In this document: positions 54,234 to 63,300 of the stretch, in pieces
Position numbering within the stretch: the stretch's first letter is position 1
Layout: each line of letters begins with the position of its first letter
Assembly (NCBI RefSeq): GCF_004919045.1
Contig: NZ_SWDW01000002.1
Location: forward strand, 186,001-250,000
Direction of reading: 5' to 3'
DNA from: Sinomonas albida
Lineage (GTDB): Bacteria; Actinomycetota; Actinomycetes; Actinomycetales; Micrococcaceae
Length of the DNA stretch: 64,000 nucleotides
Notes under the pieces: model-generated
Database searches by the model: none
Told to the model about the DNA's origin: nothing
The model's input: only the letters and a program-made list of their open reading frames with translations
Program-made: the position numbers and the translations under genes

Positions 54234-54690
54234 GCAGCGCCGTCGTCCGGTAGGGGATGACCGTGCGGAGGATCATGCGTGTGGAGGTCCGCGTGATCCC
54301 GGGGCACAGCCGGATCTCCTCCGAGACGTGGTAGAGGTCGTCGGGACTCGTGGCCACGACACGGATCAGCAGATCGGTGTCGCCCGCCGGAGCGAGGCAT
54401 TCGAGTACCTCTGGGATCTCGCGGAGCGCGGCGATGGCCTCGTTGAGTCGGCTCTGGTCGAGTTCGGCGGCGACCTCGGCGGACACTCCGCGCCCCAGGG
54501 CCATCGCGTCCACGCGGTTGCTGTGCGGGCGGAGCGCGCCGCTCGCCGTCATGCGTTCGAGACGTGACTGCACCGTGCCCCGCGCGAGCTGGAGGCGCTG
54601 CGCGAGCACCATGACAGGCATGCGCGGATCTTCGTCGAGCGCGAGGAGGATCCGACGGTCGGTGGCGTCGAGTTGCTGCAATCTGATCAC
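54220..54690 (-). CDS. Lrp/AsnC-family transcriptional regulator
   Basis: A 156-aa regulator with N-terminal winged helix (LDATDRRILLALDEDPRMP, LQLARGTVQSRLERM) and a C-terminal RAM ligand domain (VLECLAPAGDTDLLIRVV). GTG 54690 has GGGGAGA directly upstream; the frame upstream is not conserved. It overlaps the end of znuB by 14 bp. It controls an unknown target, probably amino-acid-linked. Confidence 0.88.
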   Translation of the reverse strand: MIRLQQLDATDRRILLALDEDPRMPVMVLAQRLQLARGTVQSRLERMTASGALRPHSNRVDAMALGRGVSAEVAAELDQSRLNEAIAALREIPEVLECLAPAGDTDLLIRVVATSPDDLYHVSEEIRLCPGITRTSTRMILRTVIPYRTTALLTNG

Positions 54691-55121
54691 TTCTCCCCTG
54701 GATTGAAGCGTCGGTCTATTCAGATCGACCAGTGTAGCCGGAGAGTGTTGCGCGATGTGCGTGGAGATTGCTGAAATGTTGGCAGTCCACCCGAAGGCCC
54801 ACCGGCCCGACGGCGGAGGCTGCCGGCCCGAGGCACACCACCCGAGTGACCGGACATGGGCACCCACCGGCCCTGCCTCCTGTTCACGCGTTCCTGCACG
54901 TTCTTGTTCACACTCCGTGTTTGGTCCACCGCGCGGTCCACTTGGCCGCGCGACGAAGGCCCCCATCCATCGCGCACCGCGGTGGGAGGGGGCCTTCGTC
55001 GTTGAAAACACCTAGTTGAAAACACCTAGGTCGCAGGCTCGGCTCACGTATGGCGCACCGGCGCCCTAGCGGTTTCCGGTCTCGCCCCAGTGCTCTCCGG
55101 CACGCGTCGGGCGGGTTCTCG
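54691..55121. other. 430-bp gap between lrp and zur: hairpin and 14-bp tandem repeat, no gene seen
   Basis: No credible coding frame on either strand. It contains the 14-bp-stem hairpin at 54951-55001, two exact tandem copies of GTTGAAAACACCTA (55001-55014, 55015-55028), and the lrp promoter region. Confidence 0.7.
54951..55001 (-). terminator. large hairpin downstream of zur
   Basis: Perfect 14-bp stem CGACGAAGGCCCCC (54951-54964) with its complement (54988-55001), 23-nt loop. It lies 120 bp after the zur stop and may terminate that gene; no U tract. Confidence 0.55.
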
Positions 55122-55589
55122 TCACCGTGGCACTTCGGTGCGAGCCTCCGCGGCGACCGCTGCGGAGCATTCGGGACACAGCCCGAAGATCTCAACCGTG
55201 TGCTCCACCTGCGTATAGCCGTGCTCATTGGCGATGCGGTTCGCCCAGGCCTCGACTGCGGGGGCTTCGATCTCCACTGCCTTGCCGCAGCGGCGGCACA
55301 CGAGGTGGTGGTGATGCCCGTGGGCCTCGCAGCGCCGGTAGCGAGCCTCGCCGTCGTCCGCTCGTAGCACGTCGAGCAGGCCGTCTTCGGCCATCGCCTG
55401 GACGATCCGGTAGGTCGTGGCGAGCGAGACTGACGCACCGCGATCCTGAAGGATTCGGTGCAATTCCTGGGTGGAGACGAAGTCGGCGAGGTCGTCGAGG
55501 GCCTCGCTCACGGCGACCTTCTGCTTCGTGACGCGCTGCTCGCGTCCGCCGGTCGCGCTGTTGCCGCCCGTCGCCGTCGTCCCGGTCAC
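55122..55589 (-). CDS. zur: Fur-family transcriptional repressor, probably Zur
   Basis: A 155-aa metalloregulator. The N-terminal winged helix has STQELHRILQDRG and VSLATTYRIVQAMAEDGLL; the metal domain has HGHHHHLVCRRCGKAVE and a C-terminal CPEC. The two CxxC pairs form the structural zinc site. GTG 55589 with GGAGG 5 nt upstream is preferred over TTG 55601. It lies within 1 kb of znuABC, which argues for zinc rather than iron or peroxide sensing. Confidence 0.88.
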   Translation of the reverse strand: MTGTTATGGNSATGGREQRVTKQKVAVSEALDDLADFVSTQELHRILQDRGASVSLATTYRIVQAMAEDGLLDVLRADDGEARYRRCEAHGHHHHLVCRRCGKAVEIEAPAVEAWANRIANEHGYTQVEHTVEIFGLCPECSAAVAAEARTEVPR

Positions 55590-55699
55590 TGCTTCCTCCA
55601 ACCCGGGCGGCCCCGCGCCGTCCGATTAGTCCCGATCTGCCCGCCCTCCGTGAGGGAAACGCGGCCCGCCCGCAGATATTCCAGCCTAACAAGCCTGCC

Positions 55700-55705
55700 T
55701 AGACT
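55700..55705 (+). promoter_or_regulatory. candidate -10 box of the MBL-fold gene (leaderless)
   Basis: TAGACT ends 6 nt before ATG 55712. Confidence 0.4.
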
Positions 55706-55711
55706 GACCGC

Positions 55712-56407
55712 ATGAGGCTCACCAAGTACACCCATGCATGCGTGCGGCTCGAGAAGCCCGCGCACGGTTCCACCGCGGCAGCAGACGACGGCGGTGCGCG
55801 CCGCGTGCTCGTCATCGACCCGGGGAACCTCTCCGAGGTCGAGGAGGCGCTCGATGGCGCCGAGGCGTTCCTCGTCACCCACGAGCACGCCGACCACGTG
55901 GACATCGACCGCGCGGCCGCGGCGCTCGAGGCCAATCCGTCGCTCGAGGCGTGGGCCCCCGAACCGGTCGCCGTCCAGCTCCGCGCTGCTGCGCCGTCGG
56001 CGGCCCCGCGGGTCCACCGGGCCGAGCCGAACACCGAGTTCGACGCTGCAGGCTTCCACATTCAGACGTTCGGGAGCCAGCACGCCCTCATCCACCCGCT
56101 CGTCCCCGTGGTCGCCAACATCGGCTACCTCGTGGACGGCGAAGTGTTCCACCCCGGGGATTCGTTCACCGTCCCGCACGGGCTCGAGGTCGGGACGCTC
56201 CTCGTGCCCATCCACGCGCCGTGGAACAAGATCGGCGAGGTGCTGGACTTCATCATTGCCGTCCGCGCGCGCCGGGCGTTTCCGGTCCACAACGCGCTGC
56301 TCAACTCGCTCGGGACGGGACTCGTCGAGGGCCACGCGAAGCGGATCGGGCAGATCTACGGAACCGAGTACACGCACCTCGAGCCGGGGGACTCGGTCGA
56401 GCTCTGA
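55712..56407 (+). CDS. MBL-fold metallo-hydrolase
   Basis: A 231-aa metallo-beta-lactamase-fold enzyme. VTHEHADHVDID carries the HxHxDH metal motif, VLVIDPG precedes it, and FHPGDSFTVP and PIHAPWNK supply further ligands. It resembles the UlaG/UPF0173-like group (metal-dependent phosphodiesterase or lactonase type). An AADDGGARR insertion near residue 25 is outside the fold. The substrate is unknown. It is convergent with cds1. Confidence 0.88.
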   Translation: MRLTKYTHACVRLEKPAHGSTAAADDGGARRVLVIDPGNLSEVEEALDGAEAFLVTHEHADHVDIDRAAAALEANPSLEAWAPEPVAVQLRAAAPSAAPRVHRAEPNTEFDAAGFHIQTFGSQHALIHPLVPVVANIGYLVDGEVFHPGDSFTVPHGLEVGTLLVPIHAPWNKIGEVLDFIIAVRARRAFPVHNALLNSLGTGLVEGHAKRIGQIYGTEYTHLEPGDSVEL

Positions 56408-56413
56408 AGCGGA

Positions 56414-57550
56414 TTAGGCTCGGCCGGGCCAGAGGCCGGTCGCGAAGAACTCCTCGAGGACTCGCGTGTGGGGCCTGGGGTCGAGGCCGTTCGCGGCGAG
56501 CCACGCGTCACTGCCGTACGAGTTTGCGTAGCGGCCGCCGCCGTCGCACATGAGGGTCACGACGCTCCCACTCTCGCCGCCCGCGATCATCTCGGCGATG
56601 AGCTGCCACACGCCCCACAGGTTGGTGCCAGTCGACGGGCCGGCGTCGAAGCCGAAGCGCTCCTTGAGGTGACGCATCGCCGCGATGGATGCGCCGTCCG
56701 GGACGGGCACCATGCGGTCCACGATCGCTGGGTTGAAGCTGGGTTCGAGCCGCGGACGTCCGATTCCCTCGATGCGGGATGCCTCGCCGTCGGCCGCTTC
56801 TCCCGTCTCCCAGCTCGGGTAGAACGCGGACCGCTCCGGATCCACCACGGCGAGGCGGGTCGCGAAGCGGCGGTAGCGCACATAGCGGCCGATCGTCGTG
56901 CTCGTGCCGCCCGTTCCCGCGCCGACCACGACCCAGCGCGGAACTGGATGCCGCTCGACCTCGAGTTGCGCGAAGATCGTCTCCGCGATGTTGTTGTTGC
57001 CACGCCAGTCCGTGGCCCGCTCGGCGTACGTGAACTGGTCGAGGTAGTGGCCCCCGCACTCGGCGGCGAGGCGCGCGGCCTCGCCGTAGACCTCGCCGGC
57101 AGCGTCTACGAAATGGCACCGGCCGCCGTAGGACTCGATGAGCGAGATCTTCTCCTGGCTGGTCCCTCGGGTCATGACGGCGACGAACGGCACGCCGATG
57201 AGGCGGGCGAAGTAGGCCTCCGACACTGCCGTGCTGCCGCTCGAGGCCTCGACCACCACCGTGCCTTCGCGGATCCAGCCGTTGACGAGGCCGAACAGGA
57301 AGAGCGATCGCGCGAGGCGGTGCTTGAGGCTCCCGGTGCGATGCGTCGATTCGTCCTTGAGGTAGAGGTCGACGCCCCACGAGGCGGGCAGCGGGACGGC
57401 GTGCAGGTGTGTGTCCGCGCTGCGCCGCGCGTCCGCCTCGAGGCGGCGGATGGCCTCGTCCGCCCAGGCCCGCGCCGTCCCGCGCGGATCCCGGAGCGGC
57501 GGAAGGGGCGGGGTCTCGGCGGCGCGGCCGGTGGTCCGGTGAGGTTCCAT
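56414..57550 (-). CDS. cds1: L-cysteine desulfhydrase Cds1-type PLP enzyme
   Basis: A 378-aa fold-type II PLP enzyme (cysteine synthase family) closely resembling M. tuberculosis Rv3684/Cds1, which breaks L-cysteine into pyruvate, ammonia and H2S. Visible blocks: [19 protein letters not shown] (PLP Lys), [38 protein letters not shown] and [19 protein letters not shown] 57550 is the start. It is divergent from the sulfurtransferase gene, so two cysteine/sulfide enzymes share a regulatory region. Confidence 0.9.
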   Translation of the reverse strand: MEPHRTTGRAAETPPLPPLRDPRGTARAWADEAIRRLEADARRSADTHLHAVPLPASWGVDLYLKDESTHRTGSLKHRLARSLFLFGLVNGWIREGTVVVEASSGSTAVSEAYFARLIGVPFVAVMTRGTSQEKISLIESYGGRCHFVDAAGEVYGEAARLAAECGGHYLDQFTYAERATDWRGNNNIAETIFAQLEVERHPVPRWVVVGAGTGGTSTTIGRYVRYRRFATRLAVVDPERSAFYPSWETGEAADGEASRIEGIGRPRLEPSFNPAIVDRMVPVPDGASIAAMRHLKERFGFDAGPSTGTNLWGVWQLIAEMIAGGESGSVVTLMCDGGGRYANSYGSDAWLAANGLDPRPHTRVLEEFFATGLWPGRA

Positions 57551-57706
57551 CGAGCCAGCGTACGACGGCGCCCCACGCTCGGGCGCGCTGCGTCGCCGCG
57601 CGGACCGGGGTTGCCGCGCGGACTAGTGTTGAAGGGACGCGAACGGCACGAGGTGGCGGGACTGCGTCTCCAGGAGCGGGGCGGAGTCTCTGAGGGAGGA
57701 GTGGCC

Positions 57707-58633
57707 ATGGGCACGCAGCGGGTGCTGATCTCCGCGCAGGAGCTCAAGCGGAGGCTCGACGAGGGCGAGTCCGCCGTGATTCTCGACGTCCGGTGGGCGC
57801 TCGGCGGCCCGGATGGCCGCGAGGCCTACTCTGAGGCCCATATCCCTGGAGCCGTCTTCGCGGACCTTGCGCGCGAGCTGGCCGTGCCGGTCGAGTCGGG
57901 CAGCGCCGAGGAGGCGGCGGGTGGCCGCCACCCGCTCCCGTCGCGCGAACAGTTCGAGGAGTCGGCCCGCCGATGGGGGATCGACGACGGTGATTCCGTG
58001 GTGGTCTACGACGATTCCTTCGGGCAGGCCGCGGCCCGGGCGTGGTGGATGCTGCGCGACGCCGGGCTCACTGACGTGTGGATCCTCGACGGGGGCCTCG
58101 CGGCGTGGCGGCGTGGCGATTACCCGCTCGAGAGCGGAACCCGCGAGGTGGCGCCGGGCCGGGTGCGCCTCGGAGCCCGCGCCCTCGCGACGATCGACGC
58201 GGACGAGGCCGCGCAGTATCCCGGCGTGCTGCTCGACGCCCGGGCCGGGGAGCGCTACCGCGGCGAGGTCGAGCCGGTCGATCCCAGGGCAGGCCACATC
58301 CCGGGCGCCGTGAGCGCCCCGACGTCCGGCAACCTGGCCGACGACGGCGCGTTCCTCCCCGCGGAGGAGCTCCGCCGGCGTTTCGCCGCCCTCGGCGTCG
58401 AGGCCGGGCGCCCCGTCGCGGTCTACTGCGGTTCGGGGGTAACCGCGGCGCACGACGTCGCCGCCCTCGCCATCGCAGGGATCGACGCGGCGCTCTACCC
58501 GGGCTCCTTCTCGCAATGGTCGAGGGACCCCTCGCGGCCGGTCGCGGTCGGTCCGGAGCCGCGCGGGGAGCGCTCGCGCGAGGCGGACGCGTCTGGGATG
58601 AGCTCGGCAGATGGGATAGCGTCGGAAGCATGA
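57707..58633 (+). CDS. sseA: two-domain sulfurtransferase (rhodanese / 3-mercaptopyruvate type)
   Basis: A 308-aa protein of two rhodanese domains. The first (about 10-145) is inactive-like; the second (about 160-280) has the active-site loop YCGSGVTA with the catalytic Cys. CGSGVT is typical of 3-mercaptopyruvate sulfurtransferase rather than CRKGVT of thiosulfate rhodanese. ATG 57707 lies about 7 nt behind GGGAGGA; GTG 57701 is possible. A further ~20 residues at the C-terminus are nonconserved. It overlaps the alcohol dehydrogenase gene by 4 bp. Confidence 0.9.
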   Translation: MGTQRVLISAQELKRRLDEGESAVILDVRWALGGPDGREAYSEAHIPGAVFADLARELAVPVESGSAEEAAGGRHPLPSREQFEESARRWGIDDGDSVVVYDDSFGQAAARAWWMLRDAGLTDVWILDGGLAAWRRGDYPLESGTREVAPGRVRLGARALATIDADEAAQYPGVLLDARAGERYRGEVEPVDPRAGHIPGAVSAPTSGNLADDGAFLPAEELRRRFAALGVEAGRPVAVYCGSGVTAAHDVAALAIAGIDAALYPGSFSQWSRDPSRPVAVGPEPRGERSREADASGMSSADGIASEA

Positions 58634-59838
58634 GTCCTGGACGCCCGGTCTTGCCCGGAGCGGACAAGGTGCGGCGCACGTTGACCGATGAAGCCAGCGT
58701 CCCGCCGTCGTCCGCTCCGACCCGAGAAGCCTCCACAGCCCCGAACGGCACCGACGTTGCGGCGTGCGGCGCGACGTCGGCGACCAGCGGGCTCGTGCCG
58801 CTCGTCATCCACCGCCGCGATCCCAAGCCGGACGACGTCGAGATCGACATCGAGTTCTGCGGGCTCTGCCACTCCGACGTGCACGCGACGCGCGGGGAGT
58901 GGGGCGAGCGGCCTTGGCCGCTCGTGCCGGGCCACGAGATCGTGGGCCGCGTGAGCCGCGTCGGCGTCGATGTCCTGGGCTTCGCCGTGGGGGACAGGGT
59001 GGGAGTCGGCTGCATGGTCGATTCGTGCCGCGAGTGCGAGAACTGCCTCGACGGCGTCGAGCAGTACTGCGAGCGGGGCATGGTCGGCACGTATGGCGCC
59101 GCGGATCCCCGCAACGGCGGCGAATTAACCCAGGGCGGCTATTCGCAGCGCATCGTCGTCACCGAGAAGTTTGTGCTTCGCATCCCCGAGGCACTCGACC
59201 CCGCGGCGGCCGCGCCGCTCCTGTGCGCAGGGATCACCACGTACTCGCCACTGCGCTACTTCGGCGTCGAGCCGGGGGAGCGCGTCGGCGTCGTGGGCCT
59301 GGGCGGACTGGGCCATATGGCGGTCAGGCTCGCGAAGGCGATGGGTGCCGAGGTCACGGTGTTCACCCGTTCCGACGCGAAGTCCGGCGCCGCCCGCGAG
59401 CTCGGCGCCGACGCCGTGATCGTCACGAGCGATCCCGAGCAGCTCGCGGCGGCGCGCCGCACGCTCGACCTCGTCATCGATACGGTGGCCGCCCCGCACG
59501 ACGTGAACGACTATCTGCGGACGCTGCGTCTCGACGGCGCCCTCTTCCAGCTGAGCCTGCCCTCGGGCCAGATGGCGCCCGTGGATCCCGGGCTCCTCAT
59601 CCGGCGTCGGCTCACATACGCCGGCTCGCTCATCGGGGGCATCGCCGAGACCCAGGAGATGCTGGACTTCTGCGCCGAGCACGGCGTGGTCTCGGACATC
59701 GAACTCGTGGCCGCGGACGGCCTCAACGAGGCGTACGACCGTATGGTGGCCGGAGACGTCAAATACCGCTTCGTCCTCGATACCGCGACGCTCGCGGCGG
59801 GGACCGGCTCGGCGCAGGCCGGGGAGGGACAGGCATGA
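58630..59838 (+). CDS. zinc-dependent NAD(P) alcohol dehydrogenase, N-terminally extended
   Basis: A 402-aa medium-chain dehydrogenase of the cinnamyl-alcohol dehydrogenase/YahK type. Catalytic zinc residues are in CGLCHSDVHATRG and GHEIVG; the structural zinc loop has C-x2-C-x2-C-x7-C (CRECENCLDGVEQYC). The nucleotide motif is VVGLGGLGHMAVRLAKA. Conserved sequence begins near residue 44 (ACGATSATSGLVPL), so the first ~43 residues, Pro/Ser/Thr-rich, are an extension or the true start is internal (GTG 58669). The substrate is unknown. Translationally coupled to neighbours on both sides. Confidence 0.88.
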   Translation: MSPGRPVLPGADKVRRTLTDEASVPPSSAPTREASTAPNGTDVAACGATSATSGLVPLVIHRRDPKPDDVEIDIEFCGLCHSDVHATRGEWGERPWPLVPGHEIVGRVSRVGVDVLGFAVGDRVGVGCMVDSCRECENCLDGVEQYCERGMVGTYGAADPRNGGELTQGGYSQRIVVTEKFVLRIPEALDPAAAAPLLCAGITTYSPLRYFGVEPGERVGVVGLGGLGHMAVRLAKAMGAEVTVFTRSDAKSGAARELGADAVIVTSDPEQLAAARRTLDLVIDTVAAPHDVNDYLRTLRLDGALFQLSLPSGQMAPVDPGLLIRRRLTYAGSLIGGIAETQEMLDFCAEHGVVSDIELVAADGLNEAYDRMVAGDVKYRFVLDTATLAAGTGSAQAGEGQA

Positions 59839-60263
59839 GCACCATCTTCACGAAGATCATCGATGGCGAGATTCCCGGACGGTTCGTCTGGAAGGACCAG
59901 GACGTGGTCGCGTTCCTGAGCATCGGTCCGCTCGCAGACGGCCACACGCTCGTAGTGCCGCGCGAGGAGGTCGACCGCTGGACGGACGCCACGCCCGAGC
60001 TGCTCGCGAAGGTGATGAACGTCGCGCAGGCCGTCGGTCAGGCGCAGGTCGAGGCGTTCGGCGTCGAACGATCCGGCGTCATCATCGCCGGCTTCGAGGT
60101 GCACCACCTCCACGTGCACGTGTGGCCGGCGAGCTCGGAGGCAGAGTTCAACTTCCAGCGTGCACAGCACAACCCGGACCCGGCGACGATGGAGGCCGCC
60201 GCGGAGAAGATCCGGCAGGCCCTCCGCGACGCCGGGCACGCGGAGTTCGTGCCCGAGAGCTGA
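59835..60263 (+). CDS. HIT-family nucleotide-binding hydrolase/transferase
   Basis: A 142-aa histidine-triad protein. FTKIIDGEIPGRFVWKD starts the fold and EVHHLHVHVWP carries the HxHxHxx triad with the catalytic His. ATG 59835 overlaps the upstream stop by 4 bp. HIT enzymes hydrolyse adenosine phosphoramidates or related nucleotides. It ends the sulfurtransferase, dehydrogenase, HIT set. Confidence 0.93.
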   Translation: MSTIFTKIIDGEIPGRFVWKDQDVVAFLSIGPLADGHTLVVPREEVDRWTDATPELLAKVMNVAQAVGQAQVEAFGVERSGVIIAGFEVHHLHVHVWPASSEAEFNFQRAQHNPDPATMEAAAEKIRQALRDAGHAEFVPES

Positions 60264-60303
60264 GGGGCCGCCGAGGTCGGGCCGGGTGGCGCCGAGGTCG
60301 GGC

Positions 60304-63300
60304 TTACGCCGGCGCGAGCGCCTCGTTGAGGGCCTGCCGCACCCGTTTCTCGGAGACCTTCCCGGCTGTCCCGAGCTCGACTGCGAAGAGGCTCACGCGC
60401 AGTTCCTCGATCATCCAGCGGACGGACTCGAGCTTCGCGGCGTTCCGCCCCGTCGGGGCGAGTGCCGCGGCGGCGTCGTCGTAGTCGTCCTCGAGCGCTT
60501 GCACGGCAGCCATCGCCACCGCGTCGCGCTGGACGTGGGCCGGCATCTTCTCGAGGCGTCGCTCGATCGCGCGGAGATAGCGGGGAAGATGCGCGAGCTG
60601 GGCGTAGCCCGTTCGTGCTACAAAACCGGGGTAGACGAGCTGCTCGAGCTGGGCCTTGACGTCGTTGAGCCCGCTCACGAGCGCGAGGCTCGTGGTGCCC
60701 TTGAGCTGCTTCCCGATGCGCAGGGACGCTGCCAGGACCGGCTCGACGATGGCGGTGACCACGAAGACTGTGTCGATGAGCTCGGCACGGACCTCGTCGT
60801 ACAGAGCGTCGAACGCTGCCCGGTCCCACGGGAGCTGCCCTGGCACGAGCTTGTCGATCGCGGCGAGGACGCAGTCCGCGATGAGCTCGGGGACGCTCCC
60901 GTGGGGGTTCTGGCTGAACGTGAGCTTCTCGCGATTGTTGAGGTGCTCGAGCACGTAGCGGTCCGGCGGCGGGATGCGCAGGGCGAGGAGCCGGATGACG
61001 CCGCCGCGGTGCGCCCGCAGCTGATCGTCGGCGCTCTGGAACACCCGAAGGCCCACCGTTCCGCGCGCGCCCTGCTGGCCCTTCGCGCCGCGGCCCTCGT
61101 CGACGAGCGCTGGGTAGCCCGTCACCGTGTGCCCCGCGACGACGGTGCTCACGGTCCGTTCGATGGTCCCCACGGTCCAGTCTGCCAACCCCGAGCGTTC
61201 TGCCAGCCCCGAGCTCTCGGCCAGCCGCGCACCCGTGGCGCGCTCCGCCGTCGTGCCTTGGGCTGACGACGGCGCCCCCTCGCCCCGGCGGGCGGACGAC
61301 GGCGCGCGCTCGCCCCGGCGGGGCGACGGCGACGCGGTCTTGGGGGTCGCTCCGAGGGACTCGGCGATCGCGTGTCGCGTCGCCGGGGCGAGCTCCTCCT
61401 GGAGCGCGGCCAGGTCCTTGCCGGACCCGAGGACCTTCCCCTGCGCATCGACCACATTGAAGGACATCTTCAGATGGGCGGGGACGGCGTCCCAGTTCCA
61501 CGAGCCGGGCGGGACGATCTGGCCCTTGAGCCGGCGAAGCACGAGCTCGAGAGACGGCTCGAGGTCGTCGCGCTGGGGGTCGAAGTCGGCCGCGAGGGCC
61601 GCGACGGCCTGCCGGGCGACGTCCGGCGCGGGCACGAAGTTCTTCCGGACCTGCTTCGGGAGGGACTTGATGAGCGCCGCGACGAGATCGGCTCGCTGGC
61701 CGGGAATCTGCCACCGGAACGGCTCGGGGTCGAGCTGGTTGAGGAACAGGACCGGGATCTCGGCGGTGACGCCGTCGGTCGGGTCCGGTGTGCCGCCGGG
61801 CGCGACCGGGTGGAACTCGTAGCTGAGCGGCAGCTCGAACGAGCCCTGCCGCCACACGGTCGGGTAGGCGGCGTCGTCGAGACCGCCGGCCTTCTCGCTC
61901 AGGAGCAAGGCCCGGTCGAAGTCGAGGAGGTGGCCGTCGGCCAGCCGCGCCTTCTTCCACCACGAGTCGAAGTGCCGCTCCGAGACCACGGAGGCGGGGA
62001 TCCGCGAGTCGTAGAAGTCGAACAGGGCCTCGTCGTCGACGCGGAGGCCGCGCTGGCGTGTGCGCGCTTCGAGCTCGTCGACCTCCTCGAGCAGCGCCCG
62101 GTTGCGCGTGAAGAACGTGTGGTGCGTCCGCCAGTCGCCCTCGACGAGCGCGTGCCGAATGAACAGCTCGCGGGCGAGGGCCGGGTCGACACGCCCGTAG
62201 TTGATCCTCCGCTGGGGGACCACGGGCACCCCGTAGAGCGTGACCTTCTCATACGCCATGACCGAGCCCATGCGCTTCGACCAGTGGGGCTCCGAGTACG
62301 AGCGCTTCACGAGGTGTGGGGCCACGAGCTCCGCCCACTCGGGGTCGATCTTCGCGGCGGTCCTCGCCCACAGGCGGCTCGTCTCGACGAGCTCGGCCGC
62401 CATGACGTACGTGGGGCTCTTCTTGAACAGCGCCGAGCCCGGGAAGATCGCGAAGCGGGTCCCCCGCGCGCCCGCGTACTCGCGCTTGCGCTCGTCGAGG
62501 AGCCCGATGTGGCTCAGGAGGCCCGCGAGGAGGGACTGGTGCACGGCGTCGTGCTTGCCCGCCGGATCAGTCTCGCGGCCCTGGCCAAGGCTGATGCCGA
62601 GGGGACGCGCGAGCTGCCGCAGCTGCTGGAAGAGCTCCTGCCACTCGCGCACGCGGAGGTAGTTGATGAACTCGGCCTTGCAGAGCCGGCGGAACGCCGA
62701 GGACGACAGCTCGCGCTGCTGCTCCTGGAGGTAGTTCCAGAGGTTGAGGTAGGCGGAGAAGTCCGAGTTCTCGTCCTTGAAGCGCGCGTGCTTCTCATCG
62801 GCCTGCTGTCGCTTCTCCGTGGGCCGCTCGCGCGGGTCCTGGATGGTGAGTGCCGCGGCGAGCACCATGACTTCGCGCGCGCAGTCGCGGCGCGAAGCCT
62901 CGACGATCATGCGCCCCAGACGCGGATCGACGGGGAGCTGGGCGAGCTGGTGGCCGACGGCGGTGAGCCCGCCGGCCTGCCCCTTCCCACCGGCGCCGCG
63001 CGCGCCTGGGCGACGGCCGCCGTCGTTCGCGTCAGCACCGCCGTCGTGATGGTGCTGGCCGCCTCGCGAACCGCTTCCCTGGCCGTCCGCCAAGGCGCCG
63101 AGCTCGCGGAGGAGGGTCACGCCGTCGTTGATCGCGCGGCTCTCGGGCGGCTCGACGAACGGGAACGCCTCGACGTCCTTCGGCCCGCGGGCGATGCCCA
63201 TGGCCGTCATCTGGAGGATGACCGCCGCGAGGTTCGTGCGGAGGATCTCCGGGTCCGTGAACTCGGGGCGGGAGAGGTAGTCCTCCTCGGAGTACAGGCG

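Noticed and set aside
54703-54900. 45-codon frame on the minus strand upstream of lrp
   Set aside because: It has a GGAGG far upstream, but the peptide is Gly/Arg/Pro-rich low complexity, with no conserved feature; the stretch is more simply the lrp promoter region.
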